Positions 8,273 to 17,524 are shown, counted from the first letter of the stretch. The stretch: DNA of 39,451 bases from an uncultured Lachnospiraceae bacterium (GCA_946614165.1 CAMOGQ010000015.1:1-39451); one strand, 5' to 3'. The notes: generated from the sequence alone by a model not told the origin. Numbers and translations: made by a program.

Positions 8273-11200
8273 ATTTACCTCCAAAGTTCTGCTGCTGATC
8301 GTCGATTTTCCATACGGATTTAACTACATTTGTTTTCTGAATATTCCAGGGGAGGCTGACAGTATTGTTCTGACAGCAGGGACAGCTGGGACCCAAAAAA
8401 GGAACAGATTCAGGGTGTTCAGCATGATAATCCGCAAGCATATGACTGACCGTGTTAAATAAATCATAAACCATCTTTATGGACGGAGCATTAAGATTTT
8501 CCAGTTCAGTATCCGGAAGCGGTCTGAATACAGAAAGCATGGGTTCTATATCATTCTGTATCAGATTCCAGATTCCCTGAATCATATCCTCATACGGTTC
8601 CAGGCCTACAATGACCATACTTCTCACGGCAGTTCTGGCTCTGTGATGTGTCGGCCTGTTCAGAATCTGTCTTGTACGAACAAGCCTTTCCATATAAGTA
8701 TCTACAGATATCCGTGATTTTCCCGGCATATAACGCTTTCTGCATTCTTCATTAAAGATCTCAATATTATATGCATATTCCAGTACGCCGTTCGCGACCA
8801 GTTCTTCCACGGTTTTATCTTTCAGGGGAAGAGTCATGGCATAGATAGGAAATCCTCTGTATTTTCCAAGTACCCTGGATACGTCAACTATTTCATTGGA
8901 ACCTTCTTCCGGAGACTGACCGCCGATCAGGAAATGTCTCAGCGTGACGGTTTCTCCGGGAATATATTTTCCTGAGCTTTCTATGCTATGCTTATCCTGT
9001 ATGTATTTATCGACTACATATTCAATATCCTCCGGGGTGATTTTCTTTTCACCAAAATTAGGTTTTATATTACAGAATTTGCATTCACTGCATGTTCCGT
9101 CTTTATTGATCTTTTTATATCTGCAGACATTTGTAATGTGGACTCTTAATCTGTCTGTTGAAAGGTAGGCAATTTCCGAAAACAGATGCTCCTTGTACCG
9201 AAGATTCTGATTTGCATCGGCAGAAAAAACACCTACGTTGTCAATCAGTAAATCAAAATAATATTTGATACTGTATTTGTCAGGATATTTTTCGGAAGGC
9301 ACTAGCGTAAACGGCGAAAACTCAACATATTTGATGTTTGTCGGCGCATTGATGATCATCAGCGAAGCCTTGCTGCCGATCTGCAGATCCACTGCATTAT
9401 TAGTAGCTTCTCTCAGTCTGCTCTGTATTTCGGGAGCGATTTTAATTCCCTGGATCATCAATGATATTTTAATGGCCAGCTTTTCCCTGGAACGGATTTT
9501 CCTCACAAGCCGCTTTTCGGGTTCACATATGTTTTCATGTACCAGTACCTGACCGTCTTCATTTATACTGGCAATGTTATGGTTAAAAGAAACACGATAC
9601 AGGTATGCCTGCGCCCTGTACTTTCTGCGGTCTGGCGTATATCCGTCAGCCTGAATATTTAATCCGGGATATCTTTCATTTTTATACTCTTCCGCACATT
9701 TATAGATCCATGAATCATGGTCTGTGTGGCCTTCATAACTATAATTATAATTGCTGTACGGCACTGTTGACTGGCTGTTAAAGGGCTCAAAGTTATCGCT
9801 CGGACATACCCCGGAGAAAGCATCCAGATTCATCTCCTGCACAGTTTTCTGTCCGTTAGCCAGAAGCGACCGGTTAAGCAGTTCTGTAGACGCCTGGAAT
9901 CTGCCATTTACTTCCAGTATATTTACACGCTTGTCATGAATAATCGCGTCAATTCCGCAAACACCCCGGTATCCATTATTACGAAGAATTTCAGCAACAA
10001 TCATTACCTGTCTTCTGAATTCTTCTCTTAAGTATAAAGGTATCGTTTTATATGCAAAAAAATCAGCCCCTTTATATAACAGCTTATTTTCTGTAGGTAC
10101 CTCTCTGATGATCTGTATGGACCCCGGGAGGCACACGACCCGATTATCGTATATGACAGCATGCATATTTACCGAAATATTGCGGCTGTGATACACAGAT
10201 ACAAGGTACTTGGATTTTTTATCCAGCGACGATAAAAGGTAATCCGCATTTTTGCTGTCTAAAATAAAAGTTCCGGAACCGCCGGAAGAAACCGGAGCCT
10301 GCACAATAAAACGAAGATTTCTGTCATACCTGATCGGCGGGACTTCGTAAGGATATTGTCCGTTATCAGTAAAATAGCCTTCGGTAAATAAATGATGCAG
10401 ATCTGAATAATCACAGTCCATGCGGGTTCTTTCCACAATCGGAAGAAGCGGAACGCTTTCTCTGATCATTTCTCTTAATTCGGACTTATTATTGACCCTG
10501 CTCAGCAGCTTCTTATCATTGAGGCACAGAAAGTGCTTCCGTTCATCATCTGTAAAGGATAAGCGATGGGCTGTCGTTGGGTTATAAAACATAAATCTGA
10601 CATCCTCTTCTCCTTTTGAATCAGAGATGATTTTTTTTATGGCTTCTTCATAAAATTTATCTTGTGACAGATCAGATGCATCATTGTGGTCAACGCGGTC
10701 TTCCGAATCCCCGTCCTGGTCGCACATTATGATCCGGTCTTCTGTGTTTTTCTCTCCGAACAGAAAAATACCGCCCTCAAATCCAGAAAACCCTTTTGTC
10801 TGCCTTACCGGCATATCCGACTCCCTTGTCCCGACCCAGTAAATCTTGGATAAATCCGTATGCTCTATCTCTCTTGCTCTTCCGAGACGGCTCTGAATCT
10901 TCTGAAAGAAGGCTCTATCGGTATCATCTTTTTCTCTTATGACACAAGCAGGGGCAGCGTCCCTTCCAAAACTGCGAAACAGTTTATCAGCCAGATCCGA
11001 AAGATATGATCTGCCTTTATCAGATTTATAGAACACCGGAATGATATTTCTAAAACTGTCTACAGCCGCTTTTAATTCTCCGAAGAAAATGTTTCTAAGC
11101 TGAGGATTTATACGTTCTTCATTCTGGTAATTCAGCCAGGACAAAAGATATTTAACCGAGTCCTCCGTCAGTAAAATAATAAAGTTGTCTCTTTTTATGA

Positions 11201-11366
11201 TTTCCTTTGTAAGATGAGCCAGCAGTTCTTCATCATTCGACATATTCTCTTCGTCATAATAAGAATCAATGTCCGCTCTTCTTAAATGATTCTGAAGATT
11301 CTGAGGAGTATTCATCCCATCTGTTGTGCGATAGCTGATAAAAGCTGAAATATTTGTATTTTCCAA
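8262..11366 (-). CDS. TIR / ATP-grasp / radical-SAM fusion protein
   Basis: Residue numbers count from the in-frame TTG at 11399 (1045 residues). GAGG lies about 8 bases before the TTG at 11366, which I prefer as the start (1034 residues). Domain 1 (16-125) is TIR-like: ISAFISYRTTDG, then DIDSYYDEENMS, then NFIILLTEDS, with Glu94 or Glu95 a possible catalytic residue. Domain 2 (about 265-520) is ATP-grasp: a pre-domain, FIVQAPVSSGGSG (364-376) as the glycine-rich loop, GVCGIDAI (479-486) and NILEVNGRFQAS (493-504) with the metal-binding Glu and Asn. Domain 3 (about 750-1000) resembles the biotin-synthase-like radical SAM fold: TNVC (Cys759), Cys770, Cys773 and Cys776, LIGGQ (824-828) in place of GGE, IVGLE, and FRPLPDTEL. 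CPCC at 1006-1009 may bind a second cluster. An NAD- or nucleotide-acting TIR joined to ligase and radical chemistry suggests synthesis or alteration of a peptide or nucleotide signal. The function is unknown. Confidence 0.85.
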   Translation of the reverse strand: MENTNISAFISYRTTDGMNTPQNLQNHLRRADIDSYYDEENMSNDEELLAHLTKEIIKRDNFIILLTEDSVKYLLSWLNYQNEERINPQLRNIFFGELKAAVDSFRNIIPVFYKSDKGRSYLSDLADKLFRSFGRDAAPACVIREKDDTDRAFFQKIQSRLGRAREIEHTDLSKIYWVGTRESDMPVRQTKGFSGFEGGIFLFGEKNTEDRIIMCDQDGDSEDRVDHNDASDLSQDKFYEEAIKKIISDSKGEEDVRFMFYNPTTAHRLSFTDDERKHFLCLNDKKLLSRVNNKSELREMIRESVPLLPIVERTRMDCDYSDLHHLFTEGYFTDNGQYPYEVPPIRYDRNLRFIVQAPVSSGGSGTFILDSKNADYLLSSLDKKSKYLVSVYHSRNISVNMHAVIYDNRVVCLPGSIQIIREVPTENKLLYKGADFFAYKTIPLYLREEFRRQVMIVAEILRNNGYRGVCGIDAIIHDKRVNILEVNGRFQASTELLNRSLLANGQKTVQEMNLDAFSGVCPSDNFEPFNSQSTVPYSNYNYSYEGHTDHDSWIYKCAEEYKNERYPGLNIQADGYTPDRRKYRAQAYLYRVSFNHNIASINEDGQVLVHENICEPEKRLVRKIRSREKLAIKISLMIQGIKIAPEIQSRLREATNNAVDLQIGSKASLMIINAPTNIKYVEFSPFTLVPSEKYPDKYSIKYYFDLLIDNVGVFSADANQNLRYKEHLFSEIAYLSTDRLRVHITNVCRYKKINKDGTCSECKFCNIKPNFGEKKITPEDIEYVVDKYIQDKHSIESSGKYIPGETVTLRHFLIGGQSPEEGSNEIVDVSRVLGKYRGFPIYAMTLPLKDKTVEELVANGVLEYAYNIEIFNEECRKRYMPGKSRISVDTYMERLVRTRQILNRPTHHRARTAVRSMVIVGLEPYEDMIQGIWNLIQNDIEPMLSVFRPLPDTELENLNAPSIKMVYDLFNTVSHMLADYHAEHPESVPFLGPSCPCCQNNTVSLPWNIQKTNVVKSVWKIDDQQQNFGGKYEQ

Positions 11367-11399
11367 TTGTTCTACCTCGCTGTTATCCGAGTATTGCAA

Positions 11400-11812
11400 A
11401 GCCGCTTAAACTATTGTACCGCGAATTAAAACCATCCGCATTTAAATCTTATGTTTTTCCGAACCTTAAGATATATTTTTATGTAATTGTTCATCATCCT
11501 GTGAATGCCGTTAATAAGACACATCAACTATCCGGTCAGGTATGCAGAGGTCTGTGCCAGCAGAACCCTCGTTCAATTATTCAGCGCAGTCTTACCTTTG
11601 TCTGTCTTCCTGCCGGCTCCGGTTTTACGGCTTCTTTCTTCTGTCGCCCCTGGATTCAAAACCACATACCGCTATTTTAACATCCGGAAAGGGCTCTGTA
11701 TATCACTTGACGTCTTTATGTACCTGACGGAAAATATCATAGAGAATATCAGAAAAGGGCCACCGTTTTTGTAATGGTCCACGAAACAAGAATCTGATGA
11801 AGTGAGGCAGAA
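11400..11812. other. 413-bp divergent intergenic region
   Basis: This region separates the minus-strand TIR operon from the plus-strand aldo/keto reductase. On the minus strand a TACAAT hexamer lies about 20 bases before the TTG at 11399 and may be a -10 for the TIR operon; no -35 is evident. On the plus strand TTGACG (11707-11712) could be the -35 of the reductase, but the -10 is weak. No coding sequence could be supported in the rest. Confidence 0.4.
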
Positions 11813-12763
11813 ATGGAGAAAATACGTTTTGGCAGAACGGAAATGATGGTCACCCCGCTTACCCTGGGTACCTGGGGCATCGGTGGGGCCGGCTGGGACC
11901 CCAATTCAGATGAAACAAGGCTGGATGCGATTGCCGCTGCCGTTGAATGCGGCATCAACTTTATCGACACCGCTCCTGCCTACAATGCCGGTCAGGCAGA
12001 ACGGTACATAGGAAAAGCCCTGGAGGATATGGGGAAAGGTCAGCGGGAAAAAGTCTATATCGCCACAAAGTGTGCCAACGCTTTTATTGGCGGTCAGTAT
12101 GTCCGCTCGGGAAGGGGCGATCTGATTCTGAAGCAGTGCGAAGAGTCGCTCCGGAATCTTCGGACGGACTATATTGATCTGATGATCGTTCACTGGCCAG
12201 ACCCGGTGGTCCCCTATGAAGAGACCTTCGGAGCCCTGAACAGGCTGAAGGAAGAAGGATCCGTCCGCCATATCGGAGTCTCCAATTTCAGCCTGGAAGA
12301 GCTGCAGAAGGCCATGGAATGTGCGGATGTGGAAGCTCTGCAGCTCCAGTTCTCCATGGTAAATCAGAATAATACCAAGGTCCTTGAATGGGCCCATGCC
12401 CATGACCTGGGTGTCATGACCTACGGGTCGCTGGGAGGCGGTATCCTGACAGGCAGATACAGGACTCTGAAGACCTACGAGACTATGGACAACCGGAACC
12501 GTTTCTATCCCTATTTCAGAGAGCCCCTTTTCTCCAGAGTCATGGAACTGCTGGACGTGATGCAGCCTGTGGCAGACAGACATGGGGTCACCCTGGCCCA
12601 GGTCGCCATTAACTGGTCAAGGCAGAAATGCTTCGTGGATACAAGTATATTCGGGGCTCAGACCAGGGAACGGATCCTGAGCAATACCGCATGCCTTAAC
12701 TGGTCACTGACAGAAGAAGAAATGCAGGAACTGGACAGGGCCATCCTGGAAAAACTGGGATAA
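11813..12763 (+). CDS. aldo/keto reductase
   Basis: This 316-residue protein is of normal family length. It should reduce aldehydes or ketones with NAD(P)H in the cytosol on a TIM-barrel scaffold. The catalytic tetrad is visible: Asp52 (NFIDTAPAYN), Tyr57, Lys86 (IATKCAN) and His127 (LMIVHWPD). The cofactor loop region is present (VMTYGSLGGGILTG, SIFGAQTRERI). The start has GAGG about 8 bases upstream. It is a single-gene unit that ends at a bidirectional terminator. Substrate cannot be told from sequence; sugar or general carbonyl reduction would be typical. It is the only clear plus-strand gene between 3 and 39 kb and is unlike its defence-type neighbours. Confidence 0.93.
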   Translation: MEKIRFGRTEMMVTPLTLGTWGIGGAGWDPNSDETRLDAIAAAVECGINFIDTAPAYNAGQAERYIGKALEDMGKGQREKVYIATKCANAFIGGQYVRSGRGDLILKQCEESLRNLRTDYIDLMIVHWPDPVVPYEETFGALNRLKEEGSVRHIGVSNFSLEELQKAMECADVEALQLQFSMVNQNNTKVLEWAHAHDLGVMTYGSLGGGILTGRYRTLKTYETMDNRNRFYPYFREPLFSRVMELLDVMQPVADRHGVTLAQVAINWSRQKCFVDTSIFGAQTRERILSNTACLNWSLTEEEMQELDRAILEKLG

Positions 12764-12836
12764 GATCCGAACAGAGAATCCGGAAAGAAGGCCCGCTGCA
12801 GAATCTGCGTCAGCAGCAGCACATATAAAAAAGCAG

Positions 12837-12881
12837 AAAAAGGTGTGAGGAAACATGCATCTGTTCCTTCACACCTCTTTT
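12837..12881. terminator. bidirectional terminator between convergent genes
   Basis: AGGTGTGAGGA (12841-12851) pairs with TCCTTCACACCT (12864-12875) with one bulge. It is flanked by A-runs on the left and CTTTTG on the right. It would end the aldo/keto reductase transcript and the opposing Nudix-PARG-SLOG operon. Confidence 0.85.
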
Positions 12882-12982
12882 GCATCAGGCAAAAATTCAC
12901 AGCCCCTTTACTTTATCTTTCCCGGAAGTTCCCGGAAAACTCTCTCCGGCAGATTCCCGGCGTCCCGTACAGAAATCCCACA

Positions 12983-13486
12983 TTATCCATTTTCATCTGA
13001 AAACAGCAGATTCACTTCCCTGAAGACCCTGTCCAGGATCTGCTCTGTCAGCCGGTAGGCATTTTCACATTCGCTCTGCCTGGGGCCTCCGACGCAGAGG
13101 TCAAGACCGTCCGGCAGGCTCTCCAGCCAGGCAAGAATTCCGGCAGCGTCCTCCATACCGACAGCCGTATACATGGGCTTTCCGAGACGGATTCCTTCCC
13201 TGAGGCCCAGATCCGTACCTGCGGATGCAGCTCCTTCCGGCATAATGGTCAGTATGGCGTCAGCATCCCGCATATTCCATACAGTCCTCTGAGCGGTTCC
13301 CGGAGACGGCGTTTCCGTAAGCTGGGGATAGTCTGCAAGAAGGCCGGGGGCATCGGGGTAATCCTCTGCCCAGCCCCCTCTGGGGCACCAGCCGCACAGA
13401 TCGATATGATATCTGAGCGCTGTGTCCATGGCGGCCCTGTCAGCGCCGGACTGGCCGCCGGTCCGAACAGTCTTTATCTTCTTCAT
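12983..13486 (-). CDS. SLOG-family protein (putative molybdenum-carrier / YpsA-like)
   Basis: This 167-residue protein has VRTGGQSGADRAAMD at residues 7-21, the phosphate-binding loop of the SLOG superfamily. LCGWCPRGGWAED, TETPSPGTAQRTVWNMRDADAI and GTDLGLREG follow, the pattern of the putative molybdenum-carrier protein family (PF12694-like). SLOG domains bind nucleotide-derived ligands, and several are linked to NAD or ADP-ribose signalling; the molybdenum role comes from an old family label. It is the last gene of the operon Nudix-DUF429, PARG, SLOG, 40 bases after PARG. That context suggests sensing or handling of an NAD-derived nucleotide rather than molybdenum. The family match is good; the function is inference. 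Confidence 0.8.
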   Translation of the reverse strand: MKKIKTVRTGGQSGADRAAMDTALRYHIDLCGWCPRGGWAEDYPDAPGLLADYPQLTETPSPGTAQRTVWNMRDADAILTIMPEGAASAGTDLGLREGIRLGKPMYTAVGMEDAAGILAWLESLPDGLDLCVGGPRQSECENAYRLTEQILDRVFREVNLLFSDENG

Positions 13487-13526
13487 CTTTCCTTTTCCCG
13501 CCTCTCATACAGGTCAGTAGGGTGCC

Positions 13527-14405
13527 TTACTCCAGATCCCCCAGATACTGTTTAAAGGCATCATAGTTCTTTCGGTCTTTCGGCGTGCAGTATACGGCAA
13601 AGGCGATCACGTCGAAAAATCCCCTGAATTCTTCGGTTGCCTGTCTGTAAGCCCTGGCCACCACACGGGGATCGTTCTGAAAGGCCCCGCATCCGAAGGC
13701 GCCCAGTACCAAAAGGTCCACGTGGTTTGCTGCCGCCACCCGGAAGATGTGTCCGGCTCTTTTTACATGGATGTCAAAGAGTTCTTCCTCTGTCAGAGAA
13801 AGGGGCTTTCCGGCACCGGGATTATACATATTGGAGGGTCTCCTCCTCAGATTCGGTGCGGCGCAGCTGATCACATCGACCTGCCTCCAGTCCTCCTTCT
13901 TCATTCTGACAGGGATACTGTCATCCGTCTTGCAGATAATTACGCCGGGAGAATAAATGCAGGCATCCGAATAGCGGGCATCTCCCCTGTTTCTGTTGAC
14001 CGTATAGTACTGGTCATAGAGCCATTTTCTGTCCAGGGTGGAATACAGGGTAGAGCAGCGGCAGAGGCTTTCCTCCTGGGCCCTGCTGCCCTTTAAAACG
14101 CCGCCTCCAGGCCTTGTTGCGCTGGCAAAGTTCAGTACCGCGATCTTCTTTCCTGGATACCTGTCAGAGAGCTCCATGGCTGTCTCAAAGGTCTTATGGT
14201 CCGTTACAAGGACTCCGGCGGTTCTTCCTTCCCTTCCCTCAGTGCTCTCCGGAATGGGCACTTCCGGGTCCTCTCCTTCCCTGTACAGCCTGGTATTCAG
14301 CCTGCCGAAGGATACGGCATCACGAAGACAGGGATCTGTTTCATACCAGTCTCTTGTATCCTGAAACACTTCCACCATCTTTTCCTTTATATCGCTTTTA
14401 TACAC
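13527..14405 (-). CDS. bacterial-type poly(ADP-ribose) glycohydrolase (TIGR02452 / DUF2263)
   Basis: The protein has 292 residues. The PARG signature GGG-x(6-8)-QEE is present: GGG at 100-102, seven residues, then QEE at 110-112, with FASATRPGG before it and SLCR after it. The fold is a macrodomain. Known bacterial PARGs remove ADP-ribose chains or single ADP-ribose groups by hydrolysing the glycosidic bond, with the second Glu of QEE catalytic. LLVLGAFGCGAFQNDP near residue 235 is the second conserved macrodomain loop. It sits between a Nudix gene, which could cleave ADP-ribose to AMP and ribose phosphate, and a SLOG gene. This is a coherent ADP-ribose salvage or detoxification set close to TIR NADases. 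Confidence 0.88.
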   Translation of the reverse strand: MYKSDIKEKMVEVFQDTRDWYETDPCLRDAVSFGRLNTRLYREGEDPEVPIPESTEGREGRTAGVLVTDHKTFETAMELSDRYPGKKIAVLNFASATRPGGGVLKGSRAQEESLCRCSTLYSTLDRKWLYDQYYTVNRNRGDARYSDACIYSPGVIICKTDDSIPVRMKKEDWRQVDVISCAAPNLRRRPSNMYNPGAGKPLSLTEEELFDIHVKRAGHIFRVAAANHVDLLVLGAFGCGAFQNDPRVVARAYRQATEEFRGFFDVIAFAVYCTPKDRKNYDAFKQYLGDLE

Positions 14406-14487
14406 TGCTGTCCTGTCCTTTCCCAGTATGTGCCTTTGCTCAACAGCTTTTTTACTGTATCTGTTCCCGCTTTTTTATTTCATGATA

Positions 14488-15732
14488 TCAGTTCTCTTTT
14501 CCCTTTATGATGCGGGGGATGACCATCTGCATAAGAATTCCTCTGGCATCCGCTTCCGGTACTGCAGGAACCGTTTCGCACAGTCCGTGAGCCTTCATGC
14601 CGGCCGCTGCCGCCAGGCAGAGAGCGTCCAGTATGTCATCCGGCCTGCAGTCAAGCTTCCCGGACAGACGGACGGCCATGTAGGGATCTTCCATCTCAAC
14701 GTATTCCGAAAGGATATCCATCCGCTCCGTCATTCCGAAAAAGTCGTTTTTACGGCTCCTTACCACTTCTCCCTTCAGCCGGGCAAAGCACAGCTCCGGA
14801 TGGCTTTCGCAGAGGACATTTTTATATTCCGGATGCCGTCCCAGAAAATCATCCAGTTCTCTGATCCTGGGAATAATGGCCAGGGTCTGCCTGGAAAGGC
14901 TCTTCCCCAGGGCCGCCATGTTGGCTGCCTTCCGGGCCTCCTCCTGCCTTTTCTCATCCTCATCTTCTGCGTGGACAGCCTGCCTGCAGGGAATGGGAAA
15001 AACGGTCGCTTCTCTGCCCTTTAAAAGCTTTCTCGCCTCTACCTCAGGTCTTTTTTGTTTCTCCTTCTCACGAAGACCCAATGCCATATCGATCAGGTAT
15101 GCATCTGCGGAAGGGTACCTGCTCATGATCTCATTTATATCGGGATACCTTTCTATACGGATCCTTCCGTGATCCAGGGCCGCCAGGATCCAGCCGTTTC
15201 TGCAGCCGTCGATCCCGATATAAAGGCCTTCCGAAAGCATCTTTCTTCCCGGGATCGGAAACATAAGCGCGGCGTTCATGATGTGGGCAATGTTCTGGTC
15301 TCCTGCAAAACGGTCCCTGTCTGTAAAGTCCTCCGTCAGAGGGAGCCAGACAAGGGGATTTTTCTCCTCCCTGAGCACTGCATCCTTCTCCAGCATGCCG
15401 ACATAGATCTCCAGAACAAACTGCTGGTAATAGTAGGTCAGATCCATCAGGCGGAAGAGACTGGTCTCCCTGCAGGTAATGCCGGTCTCCTCTTCCAGTT
15501 CCCGGTAGGCCGCATCCTCGGAGGATTCCCCCTTTTCCACTCTGCCGCCCACAAAATTGAGTTTTCCTTCATAGGGGTCCTTTTTCCTCCTGCAGAAGAG
15601 GACCGCTTTCTTTTCTCTGTCAAACAGCACGATGCAGTTCATATGCGGAAACCCCGCCGCTCTGTCGTTTCTCATAAACCCCCTTCTTCCTGACACTCCG
15701 GCCTCTCCGACTTTTTCGACAGGCTCTGTCAT
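14488..15732 (-). CDS. Nudix hydrolase fused to a DUF429 (RNase H-fold) domain
   Basis: The 414-residue protein joins two domains. Residues 31-160 are Nudix with a complete box at 63-85 (G-x5-E-x7-REL-x-EE-x-GI), so it can bind divalent metal and hydrolyse a nucleoside diphosphate linked to a group X, perhaps ADP-ribose. Residues 170-390 are DUF429: GLYIGIDGCRNGW (169-181), AYLIDMALGL and a later DILDALCLAAAAG, the predicted nuclease of the RNase H fold. ATG 15732 has AGGA just upstream. A second ATG at residue 20 is preceded by AAGGGGG and could be the true start. It heads the PARG-SLOG operon (82 bases before PARG). The fusion suggests joint handling of a nucleotide and a nucleic acid substrate; the real target is unknown. 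Confidence 0.85.
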   Translation of the reverse strand: MTEPVEKVGEAGVSGRRGFMRNDRAAGFPHMNCIVLFDREKKAVLFCRRKKDPYEGKLNFVGGRVEKGESSEDAAYRELEEETGITCRETSLFRLMDLTYYYQQFVLEIYVGMLEKDAVLREEKNPLVWLPLTEDFTDRDRFAGDQNIAHIMNAALMFPIPGRKMLSEGLYIGIDGCRNGWILAALDHGRIRIERYPDINEIMSRYPSADAYLIDMALGLREKEKQKRPEVEARKLLKGREATVFPIPCRQAVHAEDEDEKRQEEARKAANMAALGKSLSRQTLAIIPRIRELDDFLGRHPEYKNVLCESHPELCFARLKGEVVRSRKNDFFGMTERMDILSEYVEMEDPYMAVRLSGKLDCRPDDILDALCLAAAAGMKAHGLCETVPAVPEADARGILMQMVIPRIIKGKEN

Positions 15733-15766
15733 ATATTTCCTGCTTCCTGCACTTGCCGGAAGGAGC

Positions 15767-16560
15767 TCAGCTTTCCCGGTTCCTGCTCAGAGGGACCTTC
15801 GCTGTGAATTCTCCCGGTCCCGGAACGTCTATGCGGATGACCCGCTCTCCCTTCTGGTCTCTGTATCCCTCAGGGAGCAGGATCTCATAAAAAACGCCAG
15901 TCATAACAGGATTGTTCACTCTGAAGACCAGGGTATCCTCATGGATGCCGAGTTCCTCTGCTTCCCCGCCCATGGCAAAGTGGGCATCCGATCCCACAAC
16001 ATAAGGCATGTCTTCATGGCAGACCTGCAGACGTACCAGTTCCGCGTCGTGGGGGGTGATTTCAGGAAGTTCTGCCCCATCCTCTGCGCTCAGGACCTGC
16101 CAGCTTCTGTGATAATAAGCAGTCAGAAGAAGCCTCTCTCCCTTCCATTTCTCCGGCAGATCGAACCATTCCTCCAGGACATCTGCCCCGGGGCGGATGG
16201 TCTGATCGTCGCTCCAGTTGAAAAAGGCGGCCTGCCGGAAGGGACTTTCCCCGGACTTTTCCCGGATCCTGACCCTGGAAGGAAACCGCTCTCCCGTAAA
16301 CAGATCCGGGGCGGCCCATACCGGATGCAGCGGAAGAAGGCGGCGGATCTCCGTCAGCCGCTTCCCGCTGATCTGAGAGAGGGGCTCTGTCTGGCTGAAA
16401 AGCCCGCCGGACAGGTACTGATTCAGCAGCAGGATCCTGATCTCATGATCATTCAGAAGCCCCAGTGTAAGCCTGGTCCCCCTCTGCATGACCCTGTTCT
16501 CCCGAAGCATCAGGCAGTCAGCGTCATTGTCCCACCACGCTCCCGTCTCCCCACCGGCCG
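15767..16560 (-). pseudogene. alpha-galactosidase (GH36-like) C-terminal fragment
   Basis: The frame gives about 260 residues that match the end of clan GH-D alpha-galactosidases: AWWDNDADCLMLRENRV, then LNQYLSGGLFSQTEPLSQI, then RRLLPLHPVWAAPDLF, then a beta-sandwich tail (RQAAFFNWSDDQ and onward). The catalytic barrel is missing. The frame stays open further upstream, but there it reads the aldo/keto reductase fragment out of frame, so it has no proper start. It is probably the 3' half of a gene joined to the reductase by a deletion. Confidence 0.7.
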
Positions 16561-17150
16561 GGAGTACAGATCCCGAAGCCGAACTGGATCTGACTGGCTG
16601 ATATGGGCTGCAGTCCCCGGGCCGATGCACAGGCATCCGCCTCCAGAATGCGGGAAGCCTTCCAGTTGGAAACGCCAAAATACCGTATCCTTCCTTCCCT
16701 TACCAGGCAGTTCATGGACTCCATGATTTCTCCTGCATCTCTTTCCTCTTCATCCCGGTGCAGCCAGTAGAGATCTACGTAGTCTGTACGAAGCGCTTCC
16801 AGACTCTCCTCCAGTTCTCTTCTGATTCTCTCCGGGCTCAGGTCTCCCCTGGTACTGTTATAGCCCCTGGGCATAAGACAGCCCTTGGTTCCCAGAAAGA
16901 TATGTTCTCTGTGCTCCCGTCCCTCTCTTTCCAGCCACCTCCCAATGGTCCTTTCGCTGGCTCCGGCTCCTCCCGGAAGCCAGGAAGCATAGCTTCTTGC
17001 CGTATCGATCTGAGCGCCATCCCTGCATGCATGGGCCTCAAGGAGAGAAAATGCCCTCTCCTCCTCTATGCCCGTTCCCAAAAGCATGGTCCCAAGGGCC
17101 ACCCTTCCGGGCAGGGCTCCGGAAACCGTTCTCATGACTGGTCTTTTCAT
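16524..17150 (-). pseudogene. aldo/keto reductase, 3'-truncated
   Basis: ATG 17150 has GGAGG five bases upstream; an in-frame ATG at 17195 lacks such a site. The frame gives about 208 residues with the reductase tetrad: Asp and Tyr in QIDTARSYASW, Lys in FLGTKGC, His in LYWLHRDEE. Homology ends at TPGRWGDG, and the frame stops 7 residues later, well short of the roughly 300 residues normal for the family. The last barrel strands and the cofactor-binding end are missing. At this point the sequence switches, in another frame, to the alpha-galactosidase tail. It is transcribed toward the Nudix-PARG operon and may supply its promoter, but is unlikely to make an active enzyme. Confidence 0.75.
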
Positions 17151-17195
17151 AACTTCCTCCCGGCATTGCCTGATCTTTGCCGGCAGTTTCCGCAT

Positions 17196-17524
17196 CTGTG
17201 CCCTTTTCTCTGAAACATCGGGGCAAAATCCTAAGCCCCGGAGGCCGCAGGCTTTTTCTGCTCCATATCAGAGAACTGGCAGATGCCTCCGCTGCCCGGC
17301 TTAATAAAACATCTGATCCCGACTGGTCCGGCGGCGAAGAAAACCGGCTGACTGAAGCTGCGCCGTGCTGTCAGATATTATTATAAAGCCGATATCATAA
17401 ATGCGGAACACTGTGCGGGCCGGAATGCGGAACTGACTCCGGAGAAGGGGGCAGCATCTTGTCATGCTGTGCAGAAAACCGATTCCTGCCAGTTCCCGGA
17501 GCTTCCGAAGACAGGCCTTTGAAA
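17196..17524. other. intergenic region without a supported gene
   Basis: Nothing convincing is coded here on either strand. It must contain the promoter for the truncated reductase and Nudix operon, but no clear -35/-10 pair was found. It is not of the C-tract type. Confidence 0.4.
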
